Virus record (IMG/VR): IMGVR_UViG_3300033149_000442 | Span: 1-37,091 of that record | Direction: 5' to 3' (one strand) | DNA: 37,091 nt | Origin: a virus | Shown: positions 15,451 to 24,218 of the stretch, piece by piece | How the letters are laid out: each line of letters starts with the position of its first letter | How positions within the stretch are numbered: position 1 is the stretch's first letter | Program-made: the position numbers and the translations under genes | Notes under the pieces: model-generated | Database searches by the model: none | Told to the model about the DNA's origin: nothing | What the model saw: only the letters and a program-made list of their open reading frames with translations

Positions 15451-16958
15451 TATCTCACCACCACATCGTTAAATATTGCTGAAGTTGCATTAGGGATAAG
15501 TAAGTTACCCTTCTTACTCCAATTCTTACCATCAGAATCTACCCATTTCATCTCGTATTTATAAGTATCAGACCTACCGTTGGATATTGCTTCCGTAGAT
15601 GTTATCTTAGAGTAGTTCGGTATGACTAAAGGCATCTCGAAGAATCCCTCATTACCAACTACGTCAAATCTTATATTTACAGTATCGTCAATGGATATAA
15701 TGTTACCCTGAGTAGGTATAGGTTTCTTAGTATAGACCCTAACAGTGCCAGATACCACATCTCTACAATTATCCTTAATGAAACCGTATAAAGTGCACTC
15801 AGTACAAGATGTAGGAAAAGCAAAAAAGTCATATACTATAGTAGTAGATACTAAAGATGGGTTAAAGGTCTGCTTTACCCCTGATTGAAGCACTGGAATC
15901 ATTGTAACCTTAGCCCCTGATGCGATAAAAGTAGTGACTGCATCTACGTTAGCATTCCAATCAGCTAGGCTTGTAGATTGAGCGTACGTACCGTCAGAAA
16001 CGGTGACCACCCCACCAACTAAATAATAGAAAGTACTCTCTATTTTTAATTGGTAACGTATTGCTGAATCTGATGGGGTATTTGAATTGTCTGCAAAAGA
16101 TACTATACCTTCCGCTGTAATAGTTTCCGATGGGACAATCCTAGATTCGGAAGGGTAGATATTTACGGCCCTAGGTATTTCTCCTGTAAAGTTTGAGGTA
16201 TGTTGAATCTCGTTAAAGATTTGGATATCCTCTACAGATAATTCACTAGTAAAAGCACCAGTATAATCTGCGCCAAAGTAGAAGTAGTCTCTAGGGTTAG
16301 CTCCTAGTCTTACACTACCTGAACCGAATAGGACACCATCTAAATACAGTTCACATGTACCTACTGTTGAGTTAATACTAAATTCCCATTCTACGGTTTC
16401 CCCTGCTACTGCAACGTAAGAACCTAGTGTAGCGACTATTTCACCCCCACCCCCTGAGTTTCTTGTACTCAGGATTAAAGACCCTGCCGAACTATGTCTA
16501 AGTGTTATCAAAGAACCAAACCCTGCCAGTGTAGTAGAACCGCCAGTAGAAAATATAAAGTTATCAGTAGAGGGAGAGCCGTTATAAGGTAAGGTAATCT
16601 TAGCTCTAACAGTACCTATCTCACCAAAATTAAAATGAGCTGTAGGGGTTAGCGGTGTAACACCATCCCTACCAGAGTCGTCATTCAAAGATAGTGCAGA
16701 ACCTGCTGTCGTGTCTGTAAGATCAAAAAGCTTATTAGTAGAATCCCAGAAAGCATTAACATTAAAGTAATTGGTAGGAGTACCAATAGCCCTATCAGCA
16801 TTAGCAGAAACCTCTGCTGTTGCCATATACATTTCGTCAGTCTCTAGTGGGAAAGGTTTAAGCGTAGCCCCAGAGACGTCTATTAATACCTCAGCAGTAT
16901 TATGTGCGAAAAGATTCTGATCGGCTGAATCAAATTCAATCATTGTAGTTGATGACAT
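15450..16958 (-). CDS. Tail appendage / receptor-binding protein with LamG-like domain
   Basis: 502 aa starting MSSTTMIEFDSADQNLF. Residues about 110-245 look like a concanavalin/LamG-type sandwich: GEIGTVRAKITLPYNG, SLITLRHSSAGSLILSTRN and CELYLDGVLFGSG. The C-terminal 200 residues are strand-rich with repeated SDGTYAQS/TFIASGAK elements and a CTECTLYGFIKDNC cluster. Such domains bind carbohydrates in tail fibres. It lies between an XhlA-like gene and the endolysin, TAATG-coupled to both. Likely host-recognition or virion surface role. Confidence 0.65.
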   Translation of the reverse strand: MSSTTMIEFDSADQNLFAHNTAEVLIDVSGATLKPFPLETDEMYMATAEVSANADRAIGTPTNYFNVNAFWDSTNKLFDLTDTTAGSALSLNDDSGRDGVTPLTPTAHFNFGEIGTVRAKITLPYNGSPSTDNFIFSTGGSTTLAGFGSLITLRHSSAGSLILSTRNSGGGGEIVATLGSYVAVAGETVEWEFSINSTVGTCELYLDGVLFGSGSVRLGANPRDYFYFGADYTGAFTSELSVEDIQIFNEIQHTSNFTGEIPRAVNIYPSESRIVPSETITAEGIVSFADNSNTPSDSAIRYQLKIESTFYYLVGGVVTVSDGTYAQSTSLADWNANVDAVTTFIASGAKVTMIPVLQSGVKQTFNPSLVSTTIVYDFFAFPTSCTECTLYGFIKDNCRDVVSGTVRVYTKKPIPTQGNIISIDDTVNIRFDVVGNEGFFEMPLVIPNYSKITSTEAISNGRSDTYKYEMKWVDSDGKNWSKKGNLLIPNATSAIFNDVVVR

Positions 16959-17134
16959 TAGGACTTACCTCCAAAGAACATTATAGCAGGCTTAATAAAT
17001 CCACCAAGGAATCCAAAGATCACCGCTATCATTCCAAATTTAACTTTAAGAGAGGTTACGTCTTCACGTAACCTGCTCACTTCTTTTCTATTTTCTTTAA
17101 TCTCTGTTAAGATCATTTTAGTTATATCGTCCAT
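16958..17134 (-). CDS. XhlA-like small membrane protein (holin-associated)
   Basis: 58 aa. The N-terminal half is a charged coiled helix (ITKMILTEIKENRKEVSRL, then REDVTSLKVK) and the C-terminal half a membrane segment (FGMIAVIFGFLGGFIK). This layout is that of the XhlA haemolysin/holin-accessory family. ATG at 17134 overlaps the stop of the gene upstream (TAATG), and its TAA overlaps the start of the gene downstream. It probably works with or as the holin to release the endolysin. Confidence 0.75.
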   Translation of the reverse strand: MDDITKMILTEIKENRKEVSRLREDVTSLKVKFGMIAVIFGFLGGFIKPAIMFFGGKS

Positions 17135-19209
17135 TACTTAACCTTTACGATTTTGACTGTAGTGTAGGCTTCAAAAGGTATACTATTACCTACCCTATTA
17201 GTAGTCTGAATACCTAGACCATCGGAAGCCTTTGCATTGTCTATAAAATGCCTTAATTCAAACTGAGTTGGTGCTGCGATTGTTAGGCTACCCGATATTG
17301 TTGCGTTAGTCTGCGCTACAACGGTAGTACTATAAGAGGACATACCAACTAGGTCTGTAATATAAGCACTGTTGGTTAGATCATAGAAAGCTATTTGATG
17401 TGATCCTGAGTCAACTGCTGGGGCATTTGCCGATATCTCATATTCCCCTACATCAAGAGTGAAATCATCATAGTAGAAATTACTAACAAAATCCGTATTG
17501 CTTGTTAATGCACCCTTAGTTAAGAAACTACAATCACCACTTAGTGCTGTAGAGTCAAACCATCTAACATTAATCCCTGCTGAAGAAGCACCCCCGTTTT
17601 GACCGCTATCCCTAATATCCTTAATCCAACAAGTATTCTTTGGAGATATTAGACCTACTACATCAGCCTCTGAAATAGTTGCTTGCTTGGTTATATTTAT
17701 ATAGTGCAATGATGTACTTACTGATTGTAACGACATTGATACGTTTAATCTTAAGGATAATTCTTCCCCTTCCTCTAAATATGCAGTGTGTGAAAAGGGT
17801 CTAGTTTGTTTATTAAGCTCATGAATCGTTCCTTTACTCACACCATCAACGTAAAAATTCAACCTTGCATCTGTGGATACAGCTGTATATACAGAACCAG
17901 AGAAGTTATAGATACCAGACTTAGGTGCAGTAAATTTAGAACCGTCCCAAGCATTATCTGAATCTAAAATTTCGGTAAAAGGGATGTCCGTAACATCTGC
18001 TGTTAGCGATTGGTTTGAATTTCCTGCACCTTCAACGATTATATCTGTATCTGTTATAGAGTCGCTAGCAACAACATGCTCTGAGTACCCTGTTGCCGTT
18101 ATGGAAAAATTTGTCTCGGGTAAGTTTTGCAACGGGTCGTCAGTGTGGAGTAGAACATAATCACCGACATTAAGGCTATAAGTTAAGCCGAGTGTAACAT
18201 GTCGTAAATCCTCAGTATAGGCTTCTGTGTAATGTAGTAATGTTCCAGCAGAATTATAAACCCTAATTTGTGAGTTCATCCCACTGGTCGAACCCCCTCG
18301 CGCGACACCTGCGTTGGCGACTATGTGTATAGGTTTCAATGCTGTAAATATTGCATGAGTTGTGTTGTCTGTACTAAGCAAACTGCTTCCTTCATTTTTA
18401 ATCAAAGTTCCGAGCTTGATAAACCCACTACCAGTCCTACTAGTATACCCAGTGTATGTTATCGTTTCAGACTTAGAAACATTCGCAACCTTGTTGTCAT
18501 CATTGATAGCAAATTCATCAAAGAATAACTCCGAAGAGGCGTTAGTCGCCATTACTTGGAAACCAAACTTAATATTTAAACAGTCCTTTGGTACTACGAT
18601 AGAACCGATCAACTTATTAGACTCTACTGGAACCTCTGGTTGACCATTAGTATCGTCAAGTAACATAACACCAGACGTGGTACATTTAATTCTAACCTGT
18701 AGATCAGAATCTAGCCCATCGTAAGCATATCTTAAGTTGTAATGCACAGTCATATCAGACTTAGTAATTACATTAGGTAAGCTTATTTCCTTAAAAGAAA
18801 TCCAATCATTTACCGTTACGTTTGAGTATTTAAATACCTTAGTACCGTCTAACTGATCTGCTGCTGTAGTATCAATAGCCAGTGTACCAGTGATTGTACC
18901 TCCGTTATCAAATGTAGCATTATTACCAGTAGTAAACTTAGATGTATCAGCGTTGAACCTCGCATCACCTAACGAGTTAGACATAAAGTTTCTGTATGGA
19001 ATACTTACATCTGGTAGGTTCATGAGGTCATCTAAATCATCTGACCAGTAACTTAGTGCTTCTGAGTCACTATTGTAGAACATCATACCTTTAGAATAAG
19101 TAGGAGTGCTTGTGTTCACGTCAAACTGTAATTGTCCTATAAAGTCATACCACTGAGCCTGAGCTGCAAGAGTTATAACTACTAGGAGTGCTGCTAAAAA
19201 TCTTTTCAT
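17134..19209 (-). CDS. Tail fibre/appendage protein with N-terminal signal-like peptide and C1q-like domain
   Basis: 691 aa. Residues 1-18 (MKRFLAALLVVITLAAQA) look like a Sec signal peptide with an AQA cleavage site. The next part, FIGQLQFDVNTSTPTYSKGM followed by MFYNSDSEAL, resembles the start of phage fibre proteins. Around residues 395-510 the pattern FTAPKSGIYNFSGSVYTA ... LNFYVDGVSKG ... GEELSLRLN matches C1q/TNF-like trimeric heads. A second similar unit occupies the end. A signal peptide is unexpected for a virion protein. It is preceded directly by the repeat-rich structural gene. Confidence 0.65.
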   Translation of the reverse strand: MKRFLAALLVVITLAAQAQWYDFIGQLQFDVNTSTPTYSKGMMFYNSDSEALSYWSDDLDDLMNLPDVSIPYRNFMSNSLGDARFNADTSKFTTGNNATFDNGGTITGTLAIDTTAADQLDGTKVFKYSNVTVNDWISFKEISLPNVITKSDMTVHYNLRYAYDGLDSDLQVRIKCTTSGVMLLDDTNGQPEVPVESNKLIGSIVVPKDCLNIKFGFQVMATNASSELFFDEFAINDDNKVANVSKSETITYTGYTSRTGSGFIKLGTLIKNEGSSLLSTDNTTHAIFTALKPIHIVANAGVARGGSTSGMNSQIRVYNSAGTLLHYTEAYTEDLRHVTLGLTYSLNVGDYVLLHTDDPLQNLPETNFSITATGYSEHVVASDSITDTDIIVEGAGNSNQSLTADVTDIPFTEILDSDNAWDGSKFTAPKSGIYNFSGSVYTAVSTDARLNFYVDGVSKGTIHELNKQTRPFSHTAYLEEGEELSLRLNVSMSLQSVSTSLHYINITKQATISEADVVGLISPKNTCWIKDIRDSGQNGGASSAGINVRWFDSTALSGDCSFLTKGALTSNTDFVSNFYYDDFTLDVGEYEISANAPAVDSGSHQIAFYDLTNSAYITDLVGMSSYSTTVVAQTNATISGSLTIAAPTQFELRHFIDNAKASDGLGIQTTNRVGNSIPFEAYTTVKIVKVK

Positions 19210-19212
19210 TTC

Positions 19213-20700
19213 TTACCCCATTCCGTTAATGATTATATTACCAGATGTTACCGTACCGCCTAAAGATTTAACAGACAATCTTGATCCAGCAGGTATAGCT
19301 ATATCAATTCTACCGTCAGCAAATCCACCGGGTGGTATGATACAAGTATCAACCTCAGAAGCAGCAGCTCCGATAGCTAGTAATAGTGGCGTACCTGACG
19401 ACATAAATATCTTTAGCTGTGTTAGAGCATCCGTACCAACATTGGCAATAAGTTCTGTGTACGCAGCGTTGGTAATATTCCCTGCTGATATATCGTGATT
19501 AACAAACGTCTTAACTGCGAAAGCTGAACCCGGAAGCGAACCTTCATCATTAGAGATTGTTACTGATAATGAACCTGCACTTGCTTGTTTACCAATTACA
19601 GCAGGTAGTTTAGCTGACTGAGCTAGTAATGTAGCCTCTGTCGCTGCACCTGTAGGTAGTGGTAAAGTAGCCGCTGATACTGGTTGAGTCTCTGTTAAGT
19701 CAGCCTTAAGCTGTAACTCTGTAAGTAAGTTACCGAGAGCTGTGTTAGTAGCTGCTAGAGTCGTCTCCTTAGCTACGGCTGTATTCATATTTGATAGAGT
19801 TGTCTCTGTAGCTGCTGCTGCTAATAAGGCTGCAAGGGTTACCTCTGTTGCTGCTCCTGTAGGTAGTGGTGATGTTGCTATTGATACAGGTTGAGTCTCT
19901 GTTAAGTCAGCCTTAAGCTGTAACTCTGTAAGCAAGTCACCGAGAGCTGTTATAACGTCATCCTGTTTAGTTTCTGTAGAAGGAGCGGCAATAATCTTTG
20001 CTAAAATAGATTGCAATTCCGTTATTGCATCTCCATCTCTAACCGTTGCTTCCAGTGCAGCGTTTACTGCCATTAGGTTAGTACCGTCACCGATTCTCAT
20101 CGAATCATGTGAAGCACCTGCATGTGATGTCTGTACGTTTAGGTCACCTGCTGTGATGTTTACGTCACCAGTTACGCCAGTTAATTTCACCGGTAGTGGC
20201 GCATTGTTAGCCGGAGTTACTGTGTCCTCATTAACTGTAGTGGCTACAGAATCCAACATAAATTGAATAGGAGGTGATACTATTGTTGCTAGAGATGAAC
20301 CATCTTGCGCTAGTTTCTCTGTAACGAATCTGAGAATATCAATCGTATCCCCTGCTGCGAACTGAGCAGATGTAGCACCTGCTAGTGTAAAGTTATTGGC
20401 ATCAACAACTTCGCCTACGAACATTTCGTATTCTTCTATACCATTAGCGGTAGTCATAATACGGATTAAGTCACCACGATTTGCGCCGTGGCCTGTGATT
20501 ACAATTAAGTTATCGTCTGAACCCGCTTCAACTACAGCAGCAGTAGCCACCTCGTAGAATCCACCAGTTACAACGTCTAAACCTCTACGATTAACACCTT
20601 TTGGTACAACAGTTGAGTGTTTTGCTTTTAATTGTCTGAATTGTTCTTGATCTTTATCTTGTCTTCCCTCGATCGGAAAACCTTTAGGTGAAGCTGTCAT
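19213..20700 (-). CDS. Tail/virion structural protein with internal repeats
   Basis: 495 aa starting MTASPKGFPIEGRQDKDQEQ. The middle holds two near-identical units containing LGDLLTELQLKADLTETQPV and PLPTGAATE, 69 residues apart, with shorter ATETTLSN/KETTLAAT motifs between them. Low-complexity Ala/Thr composition and such repeats are common in fibrous tail proteins. The C-terminus is Gly-rich (GTVTSGNIIINGMG). It lies between the ejection protein and the C1q-like fibre. Confidence 0.65.
   Translation of the reverse strand: MTASPKGFPIEGRQDKDQEQFRQLKAKHSTVVPKGVNRRGLDVVTGGFYEVATAAVVEAGSDDNLIVITGHGANRGDLIRIMTTANGIEEYEMFVGEVVDANNFTLAGATSAQFAAGDTIDILRFVTEKLAQDGSSLATIVSPPIQFMLDSVATTVNEDTVTPANNAPLPVKLTGVTGDVNITAGDLNVQTSHAGASHDSMRIGDGTNLMAVNAALEATVRDGDAITELQSILAKIIAAPSTETKQDDVITALGDLLTELQLKADLTETQPVSIATSPLPTGAATEVTLAALLAAAATETTLSNMNTAVAKETTLAATNTALGNLLTELQLKADLTETQPVSAATLPLPTGAATEATLLAQSAKLPAVIGKQASAGSLSVTISNDEGSLPGSAFAVKTFVNHDISAGNITNAAYTELIANVGTDALTQLKIFMSSGTPLLLAIGAAASEVDTCIIPPGGFADGRIDIAIPAGSRLSVKSLGGTVTSGNIIINGMG
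19650..19950 (-). repeat. Two roughly 100-bp direct repeats within the virion gene
   Basis: Blocks starting GGTTGAGTCTCTG at 19682 and 19889 (207 bp apart, in frame) are nearly identical for about 62 bp. Similarity extends another 30-40 bp on the lower-coordinate side of each. They code the LLTELQLKADLTETQPVS unit. Confidence 0.8.
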
Positions 20701-20751
20701 TACTCGACTCCTTATTGGGCTTCTGTGTTAATAACTTAGTATATAGAGTAA

Positions 20752-20770
20752 CAGGGGATTGCTCCCCCTG
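20752..20770 (-). terminator. Hairpin between the ejection protein and tail gene
   Basis: CAGGGG (20752-20757) pairs with CCCCTG (20765-20770) across a 7-nt loop. No clear T-tract follows on the - strand, so this is a weak terminator or an RNA-processing site. Confidence 0.45.
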
Positions 20771-20779
20771 CAACTTATC

Positions 20780-23700
20780 TTATTTTATAAAAGGCTGAGA
20801 TGCTTTCTTAAGTCCTGCTTTAATTTCTTCTTCATCAATGAACTTACCTTGGAACATCTCACGACCTGTTTTATGGTATTCAGCTATCATCTCTTTAACT
20901 AGACTTCCCTTAGCTTTCTGAGATAGAGCCTTGTATTCACTACCTTTGAACAGCACTTTCAAGGTATCTTTAAGAGGTATTCCTCCCTCATAATTACCTG
21001 ATGAAAGTAGTACCAATTGCTCATACTCTTCTAATCGGAGGTTACGCATCATAGAGACACCACCCTTAGCAACACGGATAGACTTCTGTGGCATTAGAAT
21101 ATCGATGAAGTCGTCTTCACTTCTAAACTCTGTCTCACCTACTTTGATCTTACGGTCAGGGTCAAGGATATGATCTGCTCCTGATAACTTAGCAAGCTCT
21201 TGGATTACTGGATCATTGATCTCTTTAGTAACACCAAATGGAGATACTACGTCAGGCCCTAATCCTGTCTTATGCATTATTGGGTCACCAAGAATGTTAC
21301 GCTTAACCGCTAAACTAGCCGGCGCATATACATCTTGAACCCTATTCATAAATGTATTTATAACTGATGTAGGGTCAAACACTTCACGCTTAACTCTACC
21401 TTCCTCAGTCATTTGTCTAGTGTATTGTCTAGCAGCACCAGACCATGGAACGAACTGTGTACCAACAGATACACTCGCTTTCATTAATGCCTGTGCTGAT
21501 TTAACATCGTTGTCTGCCATTGCTTTGAACAGGTCACTAACTACAGATGTTAAGTATTCAGGGTTATATAATTGAGCTACTAATGCCACAGCCACAGCCG
21601 CAGAGTCATTCACATACTGCTCATTGTCCCCATTAACCATATCTATTAAGTCAGCACCATCAGCGATTAAACCAAGTAAGCCACCTAGCGGAGTTTCCCT
21701 ACGGAACTCTATCCAACTGTCACCAACTTTTATAGAATTCCTCTGGTAACCTGCTTGCTCAAACATCTTGTACTTCCTAGAATCCTTCGGCCCTGATCCA
21801 ATGATTGCATCTGATTGGTGAAGGTAGGCTCCAAGAGCTGTCATAGTAGTCGAAGCGAAGGCCATGCGTCCTACCTGAGTTTGTCTAACTACAGGGTCAA
21901 TGTTGACCCTATGGTTCAAGTTAGCTCTAACATCTTTCAGTAATAGGTTGATCCCCGGAATCCGCTCAAACTTATACATCATTGCATTTAAGTTTACCTT
22001 AGCGTATGGAGCTACAAGCTTACCAATAGTTGTCCCCGTACTAACATCAGCTAATGACTTAGCAATACCTTGTGATAGGTCGTTAGTCAGGGTTACATAT
22101 TCAGCATCCTTATACATCTTCTTGAGAGTAGCTGCTGATGGGTCTGCCATCTCCTTAGCGACAGCTGCTACCTTTTCATCAGCTGATGCGCCCTTCATAA
22201 ACTTAGCTTTTCTATAAGCTTCCTTACGTAGAGTCATCATAGCGTTTACATGCTTAACAAAGTTATCCTCAAACCTTAGAGCATCACCAACAAACTTTCC
22301 TTGGACGATCTGCTTGTCCATGAAATCAAATGCCTGACCAACCTTACCAGATGGTAGGTTCTGTGCATCTATACCTGCTTGGAATACCTTAGCTTTGTTA
22401 GGATCAACACCCATAAACTTAGCTTCTTTCCCTCTTAATTTCTGACCCGTGATACTTATAGCATCCATAAATCCGTGAGCCATACCTGCTAGTTCGTGGT
22501 ATGCATCACTGAAATTAACCCCCCTTGGATTCTTCTCAATAGCGTTTAATGTTGCTGCTACTAATGTTTCACCCGGCCTTAAGGCTGTGTTAGTGAAACC
22601 ACCAAGTATGTTACGTGCGTGTGTTGCAGGGTTAGATAAGTTAGAAGCGTGTCTCATGTTAGTGATACGGTCAGCTAGTTTACCTATTGGTATTTTCCTA
22701 AACGCTTTCATAACAACATTGTTACTAAGCCCTGAATTATTTAAAGCTTTAGCTGCTGCCTTAGCATCGTCACCAAATACTTTAGTCATTTCTTTAATTC
22801 GTTGTGGAGTAAGCTTACCTTTAGCTACAGGAATGTCAGCTTCTTTTAAAAGCAAACCTGCCATACTCTTCATATCTGTTGACTTAGACACAAGTGAAGC
22901 AGCCTTAGAATAAACTATAGCTAGTTCCTCATCAGTTGCTAATCCTTCTGCATGTCTCTTAGCTGTAGTAGCAAAGGCATCAGTAGCATCTAAAGCAATA
23001 TGGGCAGAAGCTTTGATCTGTCCGATATGTAACCCTGTCTCTCTTGACCAAGCATTAACATCTGCCACAGTCATACCAAGGCTGTCGGCTATCTCTGCAA
23101 CTTCTGATGTTGTATATTTCCTAGCTCCGAAATCCTCTGGGCTTTCTTTAACCATTGCTGAAATAGTTTTTCTTAAGTCATCAGTAGTATCAAACTTAGT
23201 TAAGTTAATTGAAGCAGGGTTCCCCTCTACATCTAAGAATCTAGCTTCGTTTACTCCACCTTTCTTATTCCTTGCTACGTTCTTAGCTGATGTAATATCA
23301 GCAGACGTAGGGATAAAAGCCTCTTCTGCACCCTCTTTAGCTACAGGAGTGGCAGATGCTTCATCAATAGACTTCTGAGCTTTCCTACCCTCTTTAGCTA
23401 CAGGAGTGGCAGATGCTTCATCAATAGACTTCTGAGCTTTCCTAAGCCCTGCTACCATCTTAATACCTTTGAACATTAGCTCAGCCATCTCACCTTGGGC
23501 TACACCAAGGATAGATGCTTTAGCTCTAGCCTCTAATCCTGTATCCTCTGGGTCATTTAACCAAGCATATACATCGTCACCGATGAATGGCACATTCTTT
23601 ACGAATGATTCAGTTAATGTCTCCAACTCTGGCTTAGCTAATAGGAACTCAGTAGTAGCACCGGCTACAGCTTGTGAACCTTTAATACCTGCTCTTGTTG

Positions 23701-24217
23701 CAGGGTTAGAGATAGCTTGGATTCCCTTAAGGATTCCTGAGTAACCTACCATGAACTTACCGATCTCTCTTGAGATTTCCCAACCAGTTCCTTGTGGAGC
23801 TAGTGATGCCATAGCATGTGATCTCTTGGCTAGGTTCTTTCCATCACCAAAGGTTTTATCTGCGAAGTTGATTACGTCAACTCCTGTATTATATAGGTCT
23901 TCTAAACTTGTAGTTATCAATGAACCAAACTGTAAAGCTCCCTTAACTGGTAAGCTCTGAGCTTCAACCATCTTTGTTAAGAGTTCATTACGCATCTTGA
24001 TCTTAAAGTCGTCGTCAATCTTCTTCTTAGCTTCGGCATCATACTTACCTAGACCGTACTTCTTATCAATGTTTTCCCAAGGATTAGATGTGTTAGCTAC
24101 ATCTCTTCTAGGCTTGAATGAAGGTTCTTCTATCTCTAATGTAGGCTGTTCTATCTCTGGCTCTACAGCCTCTACTGGAGGTAGTGTATTATTCGACTCT
24201 GGTACAGTGATGGCCAT
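20780..24217 (-). CDS. Large internal virion / DNA-ejection protein (T7 gp16-position)
   Basis: 1145 aa, the largest gene. The N-terminal 50 residues are Pro/Glu-rich and disordered-looking. The rest is helical with hydrophobic stretches (VGYSGILKGIQAI; MTALGAYLHQ; AAVAVALVAQLY). Its position after the gp14- and gp15-like genes and its size match the third internal core protein that forms the ejection channel in podoviruses. No lysozyme or transglycosylase motif is visible. A perfect 19-residue tandem duplication lies at about residues 258-296. Confidence 0.7.
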   Translation of the reverse strand: MAITVPESNNTLPPVEAVEPEIEQPTLEIEEPSFKPRRDVANTSNPWENIDKKYGLGKYDAEAKKKIDDDFKIKMRNELLTKMVEAQSLPVKGALQFGSLITTSLEDLYNTGVDVINFADKTFGDGKNLAKRSHAMASLAPQGTGWEISREIGKFMVGYSGILKGIQAISNPATRAGIKGSQAVAGATTEFLLAKPELETLTESFVKNVPFIGDDVYAWLNDPEDTGLEARAKASILGVAQGEMAELMFKGIKMVAGLRKAQKSIDEASATPVAKEGRKAQKSIDEASATPVAKEGAEEAFIPTSADITSAKNVARNKKGGVNEARFLDVEGNPASINLTKFDTTDDLRKTISAMVKESPEDFGARKYTTSEVAEIADSLGMTVADVNAWSRETGLHIGQIKASAHIALDATDAFATTAKRHAEGLATDEELAIVYSKAASLVSKSTDMKSMAGLLLKEADIPVAKGKLTPQRIKEMTKVFGDDAKAAAKALNNSGLSNNVVMKAFRKIPIGKLADRITNMRHASNLSNPATHARNILGGFTNTALRPGETLVAATLNAIEKNPRGVNFSDAYHELAGMAHGFMDAISITGQKLRGKEAKFMGVDPNKAKVFQAGIDAQNLPSGKVGQAFDFMDKQIVQGKFVGDALRFEDNFVKHVNAMMTLRKEAYRKAKFMKGASADEKVAAVAKEMADPSAATLKKMYKDAEYVTLTNDLSQGIAKSLADVSTGTTIGKLVAPYAKVNLNAMMYKFERIPGINLLLKDVRANLNHRVNIDPVVRQTQVGRMAFASTTMTALGAYLHQSDAIIGSGPKDSRKYKMFEQAGYQRNSIKVGDSWIEFRRETPLGGLLGLIADGADLIDMVNGDNEQYVNDSAAVAVALVAQLYNPEYLTSVVSDLFKAMADNDVKSAQALMKASVSVGTQFVPWSGAARQYTRQMTEEGRVKREVFDPTSVINTFMNRVQDVYAPASLAVKRNILGDPIMHKTGLGPDVVSPFGVTKEINDPVIQELAKLSGADHILDPDRKIKVGETEFRSEDDFIDILMPQKSIRVAKGGVSMMRNLRLEEYEQLVLLSSGNYEGGIPLKDTLKVLFKGSEYKALSQKAKGSLVKEMIAEYHKTGREMFQGKFIDEEEIKAGLKKASQPFIK
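23330..23443 (-). repeat. Perfect 57-bp tandem duplication
   Basis: Bases 23330-23386 and 23387-23443 are identical, giving two in-frame copies of a 19-residue unit (RKAQKSIDEASATPVAKEG). There is no divergence between the copies, so the event is recent. The unit adds flexible, charged sequence to the ejection protein. Confidence 0.95.
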
Positions 24218-24218
24218 A

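Noticed and set aside
23330-23443. Mobile element insertion
   Set aside because: Only a 57-bp in-frame tandem copy; no transposase, no terminal inverted repeats.
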